NCBI GenBank assembly: GCA_025210295.1
Contig: JAOASC010000048.1
Location: 248,001-312,000, forward strand
From: Flavobacteriales bacterium
Lineage (GTDB): Bacteria > Bacteroidota > Bacteroidia > Flavobacteriales_D > Parvicellaceae
DNA length: 64,000 bases
Direction of reading: 5' to 3'
The position numbers and the translations under genes were made by a program. Within the stretch, counting starts at the first letter, position 1, and every line of letters starts with the position of its first letter. The notes under the pieces are model-generated. The model was not told the origin of the DNA. It ran no database searches and worked only from the letters and a program-made list of their open reading frames with translations. Positions 9,045-18,656 of this stretch are shown here, one piece after another.

Positions 9045-10565
9045 TTAAACTAATGGTTCCCCTGTCATTTCTTGAGGTTGAGCTACCTCCATCAACGTTA
9101 ATATTGTTGGGGCGATATCTGCTAGTTTACCTTGTTTTACGTCAGTTACATTCTTATCTATTACAATAATTGGAACAAGATTCGTTGTATGTGCTGTATG
9201 AGGACTTCCATCTTCATTCATCATCAATTCGGCATTACCATGGTCTGCTATAATTACAAATGAATAATCATTTTCTAAACCTGTTTCTACTATCCGTTGT
9301 ACTCCTTGATCAACCGTCTCACAAGCTTTAACAATAGCTTCTGGGACACCTGTATGTCCTACCATATCACCATTTGCAAAGTTTAACGCTACAAAATCAA
9401 CTTCACCAACTTTTAAAGCTTCACACAATTTGTCTGTAACTTCAACGGCACTCATTTCTGGTTGTAAATCGTAGGTTGCAACCTTTGGTGAATTGACCAA
9501 AATACGCTCCTCTCCTTCGAACTCTTGTTCTCTTCCTCCACTAAAGAAAAAGGTAACATGAGGATATTTTTCTGTTTCAGCAATTCTAATTTGCTTCAAA
9601 CCATTTTTTGCAACAACCTCTCCTAATGTATTAACAATCGCTTCCTTATCAAAAACAACCTGAATACCCTTATAATTCTTGTTATAATTGGTCATGGTGA
9701 CATAGTGCAATGGCAATGTTTCCATTCCATTAATATTCTCCTGTGTAAGCACTTCCGTGATTTCTCTACAGCGATCAGTTCTAAAGTTAAAACAGATGAC
9801 TACATCATCTTTCTGAATAGTTGCCAATGGTTTACCATCTTCACCTAGAACAACATGAGGCTCTATAAATTCATCTGTAATACCTTCTTTATAGCTTTGT
9901 TCCAAGGCTTCGTTTACATTCAAAACTTCTGTTCCTTCTCCATCGAGCAATAAGTTATAGGCTAATTTAATTCGCTCCCATCTTTTATCTCTATCCATCG
10001 CATAATAACGCCCTATTACCGATGCTATTTTTGTTTTTTTATTGGCAATATAAGTTTCTAACTCTTTCAAATATCCAATACCAGAATCTGGGGCACAATC
10101 TCTCCCATCTGTAAATGCATGGATAAACGCTTGATTTTCTCCTATCCCTTGACGTTCCAACAAATCACACAATGCATATAAATGCTCTTGAGAGGAATGT
10201 ACTCCACCTCTAGAAACCAATCCCATCAAATGGACTTTTTTATTATTTTCCTTTGCATAAGTTATCGCATCTAGCAAGGTATTATTGGCAAAAAAAGTTT
10301 CATCTTGAATCGCATTATTAATCTTAGACAAATCCTGATAAACAATCCTCCCCGCACCAATATTTAAGTGGCCAACTTCAGAATTACCCATCTGCCCTGT
10401 AGGTAAACCAACATGTTCACCAAAAGTGAGCAAGGTATTATTCGGGTATTTTTTATGTAAACTATCAACAAAAGGGGTCTCTGCTAAAAAAACACCATCT
10501 GTTTGATCATGTTTACCTATTCCCCAACCATCTAAAATAATTAACACTACTTTTTTCTGTACCAT
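9045..10565 (-). CDS. gpmI: 2,3-bisphosphoglycerate-independent phosphoglycerate mutase
   Basis: 506 residues from the ATG at 10565; two in-frame starts further upstream lie within or before the -7 promoter element and are rejected. It interconverts 3- and 2-phosphoglycerate in glycolysis and gluconeogenesis in the cytoplasm. The alkaline-phosphatase-like metal sites are visible: VLIILDGWG near the N-terminus, the phospho-Ser in MGNSEVGHLNIGAGR, HAFTDGRDCAP, FNFRTDRCRE and VIIADHGNAE near the C-terminus. The length is typical of the family. A transglutaminase gene follows by 13 bp. Confidence 0.97.
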   Translation of the reverse strand: MVQKKVVLIILDGWGIGKHDQTDGVFLAETPFVDSLHKKYPNNTLLTFGEHVGLPTGQMGNSEVGHLNIGAGRIVYQDLSKINNAIQDETFFANNTLLDAITYAKENNKKVHLMGLVSRGGVHSSQEHLYALCDLLERQGIGENQAFIHAFTDGRDCAPDSGIGYLKELETYIANKKTKIASVIGRYYAMDRDKRWERIKLAYNLLLDGEGTEVLNVNEALEQSYKEGITDEFIEPHVVLGEDGKPLATIQKDDVVICFNFRTDRCREITEVLTQENINGMETLPLHYVTMTNYNKNYKGIQVVFDKEAIVNTLGEVVAKNGLKQIRIAETEKYPHVTFFFSGGREQEFEGEERILVNSPKVATYDLQPEMSAVEVTDKLCEALKVGEVDFVALNFANGDMVGHTGVPEAIVKACETVDQGVQRIVETGLENDYSFVIIADHGNAELMMNEDGSPHTAHTTNLVPIIVIDKNVTDVKQGKLADIAPTILTLMEVAQPQEMTGEPLV

Positions 10566-10588
10566 TTTCCTAATTGTGTATTTCATTT

Positions 10589-10596
10589 CAAAAATA
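10589..10596 (-). promoter_or_regulatory. -7 promoter element for gpmI
   Basis: Minus-strand TATTTTTG matches TAnnTTTG; it lies 23 nt upstream of the ATG at 10565 and decides the gpmI start. Confidence 0.5.
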
Positions 10597-10671
10597 CGCA
10601 ATTAATAACAAACAATAAAACAACACCTATCAACTTCATTCATACAGAAACTAGCCAACAACATCTTAACT

Positions 10672-11583
10672 ATGACAAAAACAATAGCCATTAAAGACCT
10701 TACTTTTCAATATTCTAAATCAAAAAAAATACTAAATAATTTATCCATTAACGTACCCCAAGGTTCCATTTATGGTTTCTTAGGCAAAAACGGAGCGGGG
10801 AAATCTACAACAATGGGTATCATTACAGGACTAATCCCTATTACAGAAACTGATAAAGTAAAAATATTTAATCAACCTATTGACGAACTTTACCCTCATG
10901 CTTTTTCAAGAATAGGGTCTCTTATTGAATTTCCCTCTTTTTACCCTCACTTAAGTGGTTTTGATAACCTTAAGTATCTCGCCAAAATAAGGAAAAGTAA
11001 AACGAACATTGCCGAAATCCTATCTTTAATTGGATTAGAAAATGAGGCTAATAAAGCTGTAAAAAACTATTCAATGGGAATGAAACAGCGTTTAGCTATT
11101 GGAGGGGCATTATTGGGCGATCCAGAATTATTACTATTAGATGAACCTGTAAATGGACTTGACCCTTCTGGGATTATTGAAATAAGAAACCTCTTGATTA
11201 AGCTTAATCAAGAAAAAGGCATTACCATTTTTATTTCTAGTCACTTACTTGCTGAAATTGAGAAAATGTGTACACATGTTGGTATACTTAAAGAAGGATC
11301 ACTTGTTTTTGAGGGCACAATGAAAAAGTTAATAGAAAGCAATTCACAAAAGAAGATAGAACTCTCGCTACAAAATTCCAAAAAATGGATTTCGGTGATT
11401 CAAGATAACTATGGAATAACAGCTGAATACCTAGACGAAAATTCAATTGTTATTAAAATTGACAACTCACTGTCTACTTCTGAATTTGTAAAAAAACTGA
11501 TTAATGAAGGAGTCGAAATTGAGCAATTCAAAGTACAAGAAGATTTAGAAAACCTATTCATTGAAATTACCAACAATAAATAA
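10672..11583 (+). CDS. ABC transporter ATP-binding protein (BcrA/lantibiotic-export type)
   Basis: 303 residues. All ABC motifs are present: Walker A GKNGAGKST, Q-loop region GSLIEFPSFYPHLSG, signature YSMGMKQRLAIG, Walker B LLLLDEPVNGLDP and H-loop ISSHLL. The C-terminal 80 residues form the regulatory tail seen in BcrA-type exporters. The next gene, 9 bp downstream, encodes the membrane subunit, so the two form an export or peptide-resistance system that would work as a dimer at the inner membrane. The substrate is unknown; no obvious bacteriocin precursor gene was seen nearby. Confidence 0.92.
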   Translation: MTKTIAIKDLTFQYSKSKKILNNLSINVPQGSIYGFLGKNGAGKSTTMGIITGLIPITETDKVKIFNQPIDELYPHAFSRIGSLIEFPSFYPHLSGFDNLKYLAKIRKSKTNIAEILSLIGLENEANKAVKNYSMGMKQRLAIGGALLGDPELLLLDEPVNGLDPSGIIEIRNLLIKLNQEKGITIFISSHLLAEIEKMCTHVGILKEGSLVFEGTMKKLIESNSQKKIELSLQNSKKWISVIQDNYGITAEYLDENSIVIKIDNSLSTSEFVKKLINEGVEIEQFKVQEDLENLFIEITNNK

Positions 11584-11592
11584 CAAAAACGC

Positions 11593-13854
11593 ATGAACAA
11601 ATTTATAACTGACCTAATAACCATATACCAAGCAGAGCACCTTAAAAAGAAGAAGAAAGGAATATATTGGACAAGCTTTATTGTTGGAATTCTATTTCCT
11701 AGTATTGGTTTTTATTTATCGATGAAAGATGGTTATGATAACCACATTACACAACTTCCCTATAATTTTTATGAAGATTTTATTGCTCAAAAAATCATTG
11801 GTTTTGCAAATTTTTTCTTCCCGCTAATAATTATAATTTCAGCAGGCCGTATAACTCAATTAGACCATAAAAAAGGAGGGTGGAAACTCATGGAAACAAG
11901 CCCAATAAAGAAAGCATCTATCTTCTTTGGAAAGTTTTCGGTACTACTTACAAATAATCTAATTGCCATTTTAGGCTTTATGTTAAGCTCCATGCTATTT
12001 TCCTTTATTTTAATCACTAAAGGAGGAACACCAACCGAAGCCTCTACAGTTATTCCTATAGGATTTTTTATTCAATTAACGCTAAGGTTATTGATTGGGT
12101 CATTACTTATATCTTCTATTCAATATGTTTTATCTGTTCGTTTTAAAGGAATGACATGGCCGTTATTAATTGGTTTTATTGGATTAATTGGAACCTTATT
12201 CTTAAGAGCTGTTTATTTGAAAAAAATGCCCTGGAACCCTTTTCGAATGTTAGAAGTTGTAGGGTTTAATATACATGGTAGTGACCTTGGAAACCTATTA
12301 CTTTACACTGAATGGTTGAGTCTTATCGTATCCATTCCTGTTTTAGTATTAGGATTATCATTTTACCAATACCAATCATTTTATTTTGCTTTAATAAAGG
12401 ACAAAAAAAGAGGAGCAGCAATACTACTAACCTCAACAGCTGCTTTAATTGCTGCTTGGACAATCATTACTCCTAAACAAATGGAAAGCTATAATAAAAC
12501 GGTACTAGCTGGTGTAATCAATAGCGACACTCCTATTGATAATATTTACTTAATTAATGCTGTTACCAAAGATACCATTACAAAAGCAGTTGTAGAAAAC
12601 AACCATTTTCACACCACAATAGACAACCAACTTGTTACCAACTATTATCAATTATATGCTGACAATAAATTTGAAAACAAGATCTTTTTAGGAGCTAAAG
12701 ATAGCCTCTATATTGAAGTAGATTATTTTAATCAAAAGAACGCTATAACAATTGGTGGTACAAGATTAGCAGAAAACAACATCATTAAAAAATCTGAAAA
12801 TCAAAGATGGTTTATTAAACATTACTTAAACAATGATAAAGAATTGAGCAATGTACCGTTTTTTGAGAAAATGTTATTCAATGAATTAAAAGATAGAAAA
12901 CACTCAGAAACTCAAGGAAAAACAATTGACAACTATATTCCTAGAGAAGATTTTAAAAATAGGCACCATAAATTACTTACGATACAATATTTAAATTATT
13001 GGGAGACCTTCAAACAAAAAAGAAAAGCACTTTATCCTGATCAAGAAACGCTTGACAATGAAAAAATTACCATGTTAAAAAAAGAAATTTCTCTTGAAGA
13101 TGAGACATTGCTTGGCAGTAGTTCGTACATCACCTATATCAATCAAGAGTTGACGAAACAAACAGCTATTGATGAACTAGAGCCCAACCTAGTTATTCTA
13201 GAAGCCTATAAAAATATTTCTGATGAATCTTTTAAAAACAAAGTATCCTATATACAATTAAAAAAAGCATTAAAAGAGGCCAACAAATCAAGTGAACGAT
13301 ATAAGATTACAAGCAATTATTTGTCTTTAATCAACAACGCTTCTCTTAAAAAGGAAATAGAAGCCTACAGCAAACAATTAAACTTGCTAGACCATGGAAA
13401 TCTAGCCCCTAATTTTAGCGCCATCAACGCTCAGGGTGAAGCGTTTTCATTAGAAGCATTTAAAGGTCAATATTTAATTATTGATGTCTGGGCTACTTGG
13501 TGTGGACCTTGTAAACGAGAATCTCCTTTCTTTGAAAAATATGCACTACAATTTAAAGATCAAAACATTACATTTTTATCGTTAAGTGTTGATCAAGATG
13601 ATATTAAGTGGAAAGCTTCAATATTAGATAAGAAATCAATTACACAACAACTCATTGTTATCAACAAAAACCTATTTAGCAAACACTACAACATTGAAGC
13701 AATACCTAGATTTATTTTTATTGATCCAGAAGGGAAGTTAATTAATGCAGAGATGCCACTCCCATCCCAAAATGCATTTGAAATCTTTATACAAAATGAA
13801 CTGGATAAAGCATCCAGTTCTAATGCGCAACAAACTACAGTTCAATCTCTATGA
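11593..13854 (+). CDS. ABC-2 type permease fused to an extracytoplasmic TlpA-like thioredoxin
   Basis: 753 residues, far longer than a usual 240-260-residue BcrB-type permease. Residues 1-265 hold six predicted membrane segments typical of ABC-2 permeases. A seventh segment (about 273-292, AAILLTSTAALIAAWTII) leads into about 460 extracytoplasmic residues: a DUF4369-like domain (AGVINSDTPIDNIYLINAVT), a helical stretch, and a thioredoxin domain with active site VWATWCGPCKRE and cis-Pro loop AIPRFIFIDPEG. With a cytoplasmic N-terminus, seven segments place the thioredoxin outside, which fits. The last 20 bp overlap the convergent kinase gene. An ATPase is encoded directly upstream. Confidence 0.88.
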   Translation: MNKFITDLITIYQAEHLKKKKKGIYWTSFIVGILFPSIGFYLSMKDGYDNHITQLPYNFYEDFIAQKIIGFANFFFPLIIIISAGRITQLDHKKGGWKLMETSPIKKASIFFGKFSVLLTNNLIAILGFMLSSMLFSFILITKGGTPTEASTVIPIGFFIQLTLRLLIGSLLISSIQYVLSVRFKGMTWPLLIGFIGLIGTLFLRAVYLKKMPWNPFRMLEVVGFNIHGSDLGNLLLYTEWLSLIVSIPVLVLGLSFYQYQSFYFALIKDKKRGAAILLTSTAALIAAWTIITPKQMESYNKTVLAGVINSDTPIDNIYLINAVTKDTITKAVVENNHFHTTIDNQLVTNYYQLYADNKFENKIFLGAKDSLYIEVDYFNQKNAITIGGTRLAENNIIKKSENQRWFIKHYLNNDKELSNVPFFEKMLFNELKDRKHSETQGKTIDNYIPREDFKNRHHKLLTIQYLNYWETFKQKRKALYPDQETLDNEKITMLKKEISLEDETLLGSSSYITYINQELTKQTAIDELEPNLVILEAYKNISDESFKNKVSYIQLKKALKEANKSSERYKITSNYLSLINNASLKKEIEAYSKQLNLLDHGNLAPNFSAINAQGEAFSLEAFKGQYLIIDVWATWCGPCKRESPFFEKYALQFKDQNITFLSLSVDQDDIKWKASILDKKSITQQLIVINKNLFSKHYNIEAIPRFIFIDPEGKLINAEMPLPSQNAFEIFIQNELDKASSSNAQQTTVQSL

Positions 13855-14665
13855 TTGTTCCCTGTGGTTTGTTGTCTAAAGCTTTAATTTTGCCTTTGTG
13901 AAGTTTGATAATTCTGGCTACTAAATACAAACCAATCCCAGTTCCTTTCGTCTTTCGTGTTTCTTCATTTCCAGAACGATAAAACAATTTAAAAATGTTA
14001 AGCTTTTCACTATCCTCAATCCCTTTTCCCTCGTCTTGAATTTGAATCACAATACGATTTCCTTTTCTCCTAGCAGACCAAACAATAGGACTATTTTTCT
14101 CTGAATATTTTACTGCATTAGACTGTAAATTTTGAATAACTGAGGAAAAATAAAATTCATCAACGTGCATGGTTAAAGCAGGATCTATTGCTACAGTAAT
14201 TGGATTTTCTCCAACCATATTATAAATAATTTGCTCAATAAAAACTTTAACATTGATTTTAGACAAACGAATTTTTAATGTTGATTCTTCTATTTTAGAC
14301 ACTAACAAAATATCTTCAACCAACTGCTGCAATCGGTTTTGGTCGGCATAAACTTTCTTTAGAATATCTTTCTCTTTCTCCCTTGGCAAGTCTCTATTAA
14401 TCAATGTCTCAACAAATAGTTTAGTCGATGCTATAGGTGTTTTTAGTTCATGAGTAACAGACAAACTAAAGTTTTTCTTCTCATGCACTAACGCTAACTC
14501 TTTGAGAATAGAACGTCTTATAAAATAAACTCCAGCAAACAATAAAGTAATAAATACAGCAGCCTCTCCTGCAATCATCATTGTTTTGCTGTGTATTACA
14601 TTTTCATCATCATTCACCAGCTTATTCAACTGTATAATATGATAAGCCCACCACATTAGCTGCAA
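13835..14665 (-). CDS. Sensor histidine kinase (start codon uncertain)
   Basis: At least 276 residues from a TTG at 14665. HisKA is marked by SVTHELKTPIAS (phospho-acceptor His) and the ATPase domain by LQSNAVKYSE (N box), DEGKGIEDSE (G1) and GTGIGLYLVARI (G2). Two membrane segments enclose a short periplasmic loop. The first segment (LVILFILFGYVF) is encoded upstream of the TTG in the same open frame, with no ATG, GTG or TTG before the stop at 14771-14773, so the true start may be an unusual codon (see finding). No response regulator gene is adjacent. It overlaps the ABC permease gene by 20 bp, tail to tail. Confidence 0.85.
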   Translation of the reverse strand: MQLMWWAYHIIQLNKLVNDDENVIHSKTMMIAGEAAVFITLLFAGVYFIRRSILKELALVHEKKNFSLSVTHELKTPIASTKLFVETLINRDLPREKEKDILKKVYADQNRLQQLVEDILLVSKIEESTLKIRLSKINVKVFIEQIIYNMVGENPITVAIDPALTMHVDEFYFSSVIQNLQSNAVKYSEKNSPIVWSARRKGNRIVIQIQDEGKGIEDSEKLNIFKLFYRSGNEETRKTKGTGIGLYLVARIIKLHKGKIKALDNKPQGTIIEIEL

Positions 14666-14744
14666 AAAAACATACCCAAATAATATGAATAAAATAACTA
14701 ATGATTTATTTGTTTTTTTACTGATAACTGAAGTATTTTTTTTA

Positions 14745-14752
14745 CAAAAATA
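14745..14752 (-). promoter_or_regulatory. -7 promoter element upstream of the histidine kinase
   Basis: Minus-strand TATTTTTG matches TAnnTTTG. A transcript from here would start near 14739, upstream of the whole first membrane segment. Confidence 0.45.
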
Positions 14753-14881
14753 ATGATTTGTAATGGCTTTTTAAGAATTTTTATTGAATTGTCTTCTCCA
14801 ATGCTATTTTAAGCCACCTTTTTCACAATAGGAATCCAAGAAAGGAATTAATTTACACTATTATAAAACCTCCTATTCCTT

Positions 14882-14889
14882 TAACTTTG
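14882..14889 (+). promoter_or_regulatory. -7 promoter element for the SGNH/carboxypeptidase operon
   Basis: TAACTTTG matches TAnnTTTG and lies 6 nt upstream of the ATG at 14896, implying a nearly leaderless transcript. It overlaps the TTG at 14887. Confidence 0.5.
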
Positions 14890-14895
14890 TTAGTT

Positions 14896-16131
14896 ATGAC
14901 TAAACATTTACTTTTTATTTTAACGTTAGCACCTCTATTTATTTGGGGGCAAAAATTGAATGTATTATTTCTAGGAAACAGCTATACTGGTGTAAACAAC
15001 TTACCTAGTTTAACGGCTCAACTAGCGACATCTTTGGGAGACACTATTAACTATGACTCCAATACACCAGGTGGCCAAACTTTACAAGGGCATAGCACCA
15101 ATTCCACCTCTCTTAATAAAATAGCTCAGGGAAATTGGGACTTTGTGGTGTTACAAGATCAATCTCAACGTCCCTCATTTCCTCCATCGCAAGTAGCAAC
15201 AGAAGTTTATCCCTATGCTGCAACCTTAGTCGACTCCATTCGTTCTGCTAATGTTTGTACAACACCTCTTTTTTACATGACTTGGGGACGGGAAAATGGA
15301 GACCAACAAAACTGTCAATTTTATACTCCTATCTGTACTTATGATGGAATGCAACAACGTTTACGTGAAAGTTATTTAGAGATGACCTACAATAACCAAG
15401 CTTCTGTATCTCCTGTTGGAGTTGCATGGAAATATACAAGAGACCACTTCCCTAATATCGACTTATATACCTCAGATGGTAGCCACCCTAGTTTAGCAGG
15501 AAGTTATTTGGCTGCTTGTGTTTTTTATTCTTCAATGTTTCGTACTTCTCCTGAAGGAGCGACTTTTGAAGCGGGGTTACCAACAAGCACAGCTTCTACC
15601 CTTCAAAACATTGCAAAGCTAATAGTTATCGATAGTTTAGAAACCTGGAAAATAGGTTCTTATGATGCTCATGTCAGCAACATTACTCAAAGTAACGCGA
15701 ATAATACCATTACGTTCTCAGCGACCGCTAACAATGCAGATAATTTCTATTGGGATTTTGGAAACGGAGCAACTGCTACCACTTCTACACCATCTACAAT
15801 ATACACCAATGATGGTAATTACACCGTTGTTCTGACCGTTGATAACGGCTGTACTACCGATACAACTTCTACCACAGTTACGATATCTTCTACTGCTATT
15901 TTTGAACAAAAAATCGACTTCAATTTAACGCAAGACAACGCTAATATTTTTTTAGAGTTCATTAATAACAGTACTAGAACGATTACTTTTTATGATTTAA
16001 ACGGGAGGTTATTGAATCAAAAAATCATTCACAATAAAAATCATATATTTGATACAAAGAACTTCCCTAAAGTCTATTTGATGATCATTCGTGAGAAAGA
16101 TACTGTTCAAACACTTAAATTATTTAAATGA
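14896..16131 (+). CDS. Secreted SGNH-fold hydrolase with PKD domain and T9SS sorting tail
   Basis: 411 residues from the ATG at 14896. A signal peptide (LLFILTLAPLFIWGQ) precedes an SGNH hydrolase with nucleophile block LFLGNSYTG and catalytic block YTSDGSHPSLAG (Asp-x-x-His). A PKD-type domain follows (FYWDFGNGATATTSTPS) and then a C-terminal sorting domain (FYDLNGRLLNQK, ending TLKLFK) of the kind used by type IX secretion substrates. It is probably an esterase or deacetylase released or anchored at the cell surface. Its stop overlaps the start of the carboxypeptidase gene by 4 bp (ATGA), so the two are co-translated. Confidence 0.88.
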   Translation: MTKHLLFILTLAPLFIWGQKLNVLFLGNSYTGVNNLPSLTAQLATSLGDTINYDSNTPGGQTLQGHSTNSTSLNKIAQGNWDFVVLQDQSQRPSFPPSQVATEVYPYAATLVDSIRSANVCTTPLFYMTWGRENGDQQNCQFYTPICTYDGMQQRLRESYLEMTYNNQASVSPVGVAWKYTRDHFPNIDLYTSDGSHPSLAGSYLAACVFYSSMFRTSPEGATFEAGLPTSTASTLQNIAKLIVIDSLETWKIGSYDAHVSNITQSNANNTITFSATANNADNFYWDFGNGATATTSTPSTIYTNDGNYTVVLTVDNGCTTDTTSTTVTISSTAIFEQKIDFNLTQDNANIFLEFINNSTRTITFYDLNGRLLNQKIIHNKNHIFDTKNFPKVYLMIIREKDTVQTLKLFK

Positions 16132-18476
16132 AATACCTACTAACCATCCTATTACTTCCCTTGATAAGCTATCTATATAGTCAAGAAACCTATCATAAAG
16201 CTAAAATTTACTACAACACACCTAAGGATCTTGTGCTATTGGCTAATCAAGGGGTAGCAATAGACCACGTTATTCATAAAAAAGGAGTCTTTATTGAATC
16301 TGACTTTTCACAAAACGAAATCAACTTAGCCAAAGGTTTAGGCTTAGACGTTGAGCTTGTCATTGAAAATGTTTCTGAATTTTATAGTCACCAAAACAAA
16401 TTAAAGAATTCAGAAAAAAATGAGAATTGTAATAATCCCATTAATTATCCTGTTCCTAGTAATTACAACAATGGATCGATGGGAGGTTTCCTAACTTACA
16501 GTGAGATGCTACAAGAATTAGACGATATGGCAAGCTTATACCCAAACTTAATCACTGTTAAACAAAGTATTTCTAATTTTTCTACAGAAGAAAACAGGCC
16601 AATCTATTGGGTTCGAATGTCAGACAATCCTAACAATGACGAAAACGAACCAGAAATGTTATATACGGCTATTCATCATGCTAGAGAGCCTGGTTCTCTA
16701 CAACAAACTATTTTCTACATGTGGTATTTGTTAGAAAATTACAGTACAAATGAAGAAGTTCAAGCCATATTAAACAATACAGAATTGTATTTTATTCCTT
16801 GTATTAATCCTGATGGATACATTTACAATGAAATAACCAATCCTAATGGAGGTGGGCTTTGGCGTAAAAACAGGCGTGATAATGGAGATGGAAATTTTGG
16901 TGTTGATTTAAATAGAAACTACAGTTATCAATGGGGAGGAGCAGGAACAAGCACTGATACAGATAGTGATATCTATTTAGGACCTTCTGCCTTTTCAGAA
17001 GTAGAAACTCAAGCCATTAAATGGTTTTGTGAACAACACGATTTTAAAATGGCCTTAAACAGTCATACGTACGGTAATTTACTACTCTATCCTTTTGGAT
17101 ATGCCACCGGCCAAATCTCACCTGACGATGCCACTTTTGTAGCCATGTCTGAAGTGATGGTGGAACAAAATGGTTATACCAATCAAATCTCTGCTGCATT
17201 ATACGCTGCCTCTGGTGATTCAGATGATTGGATGTATGCAGAAACCAGTACACACAACGAAATATTGGCAATGACTCCAGAAGTTGGCAATGGTTTTTGG
17301 CCATCCGAAAATTCTATTATATCCATTTGTCAAAACATGGTCTACCACAACCTTATGGCTGCTAATTTTATTACTAATTATGCAAAGTCCTATGATCAAT
17401 CTCCTTTTTCAATTACTCAAAACACAGGATATTTTAATTATACCATTAAACGCTTAGGATTAGATGCTCCTGGAAACTTTACAGTAAGTATAACACCAAT
17501 AACCAACAACATTGTTAGTGTTGGAAGCCCCAAAAGTCATAATGGAATGGCCTTATTACAAACTGATACAGACTCTATAGCTTATACATTAGCTGCCTCT
17601 ATTCAAACTGGCGATGAAATTCGATATGTATTAACAACCAACAATGGACTTTATGATACCAAAGATACCATTACCAAATACTATGGAACATTACAACCTC
17701 TTTTAGTCGAAAATGGTGACAATACCTCAAATTGGTTAAATACTGGAGACTGGGGGATTAATAGCCAACATTACTACACTCCTTCGTCTTCTATAACCGA
17801 TTCTCCCAATGGAAACTATGATAATAATTCCAATACTTCTATACGTTTAGCAGATGATTTCTCTTTAAGCAATGCTATTGTTGCTAATATTAGTTTTTAT
17901 GCTCGATGGGAAATTGAAGAGGATTGGGATTATGTACAATTTGAAATTTCGACTGATGGAGGAAACACTTGGATTCCTCAATGTGGAAAATACACCAATA
18001 GTGGAAGTGATGATCAAGCTACAGGAGAGCCCTTGTATGATGGGATGCAAAATGCTTGGGTAAAAGAGGAGATTAACCTAAGTGAATACCTTGGACAAAA
18101 CATCTCAGCTCGTTTTCAGTTAGTGACTGACCAGGCAGTAAAAGAAGATGGCTTTTATTTTGATGATTTTCAAATCAATGTCATTTATGGATCCAACATT
18201 GCTGAACATTCCAATCAAAGTGTTTACATCAGCCAAAATGTTCCTAACCCTAGTAATGGGACCACCTCTATTTACTATCAACTTGGAGAGAATTATGCTA
18301 ATACTGCATTGATCCTATTCAATCAAGTTGGAAAACAAATTAGAAAATATCCAATTGCTAATAGCAAAGGACAAGTGACAATCAATACTAATGAACTAGC
18401 TGCTGGAGTTTACTTTTATCACCTAACCAATAATGGAACTTCTTCTGAGACTTACAAAATGATGGTAGTGAAGTAG
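16128..18476 (+). CDS. Secreted M14 zinc carboxypeptidase with T9SS sorting tail
   Basis: 782 residues with an N-terminal signal peptide. The M14 catalytic domain (about 120-430) shows the zinc ligands in HHAREPG (HxxE) and in LNSHTYGNLLLYP, substrate-binding GVDLNRNYSYQWGG and the catalytic Glu in TPEVGNGFWP. Beta-sandwich domains follow, including an MAM/jelly-roll-like stretch (STDGGNTWIPQCGKY), and a type A T9SS C-terminal domain (NVPNPSNGTTSIYYQL ending YKMMVVK). It would trim peptides outside the cell. It overlaps the esterase gene by 4 bp, indicating a secreted-enzyme operon. Confidence 0.93.
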   Translation: MKYLLTILLLPLISYLYSQETYHKAKIYYNTPKDLVLLANQGVAIDHVIHKKGVFIESDFSQNEINLAKGLGLDVELVIENVSEFYSHQNKLKNSEKNENCNNPINYPVPSNYNNGSMGGFLTYSEMLQELDDMASLYPNLITVKQSISNFSTEENRPIYWVRMSDNPNNDENEPEMLYTAIHHAREPGSLQQTIFYMWYLLENYSTNEEVQAILNNTELYFIPCINPDGYIYNEITNPNGGGLWRKNRRDNGDGNFGVDLNRNYSYQWGGAGTSTDTDSDIYLGPSAFSEVETQAIKWFCEQHDFKMALNSHTYGNLLLYPFGYATGQISPDDATFVAMSEVMVEQNGYTNQISAALYAASGDSDDWMYAETSTHNEILAMTPEVGNGFWPSENSIISICQNMVYHNLMAANFITNYAKSYDQSPFSITQNTGYFNYTIKRLGLDAPGNFTVSITPITNNIVSVGSPKSHNGMALLQTDTDSIAYTLAASIQTGDEIRYVLTTNNGLYDTKDTITKYYGTLQPLLVENGDNTSNWLNTGDWGINSQHYYTPSSSITDSPNGNYDNNSNTSIRLADDFSLSNAIVANISFYARWEIEEDWDYVQFEISTDGGNTWIPQCGKYTNSGSDDQATGEPLYDGMQNAWVKEEINLSEYLGQNISARFQLVTDQAVKEDGFYFDDFQINVIYGSNIAEHSNQSVYISQNVPNPSNGTTSIYYQLGENYANTALILFNQVGKQIRKYPIANSKGQVTINTNELAAGVYFYHLTNNGTSSETYKMMVVK

Positions 18477-18656
18477 TTTTAACGTTGCTTCCTTTTTTAA
18501 TTTAAATAGACTAATAGTCTTGACTTATTGCGACTAAAAGTTATGCAAAAAAGGAGACGAGATTTAGCAATAGAATTCCTAAAAACAAAAAGTTTTCTTC
18601 CAAGAAAGAAAACAATATTCCATATACCTTTTAAAATAAATTGTGGGTTAAGACAA

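Noticed and set aside
17044..17304. Open frame antisense to the M14 carboxypeptidase
   Set aside because: It overlaps the catalytic domain fully, has no promoter and its composition follows the opposite strand's codons.
18477..18656. Intergenic stretch between the carboxypeptidase and porZ
   Set aside because: No convincing terminator hairpin, promoter pair or gene was found; treated as plain convergent spacer.
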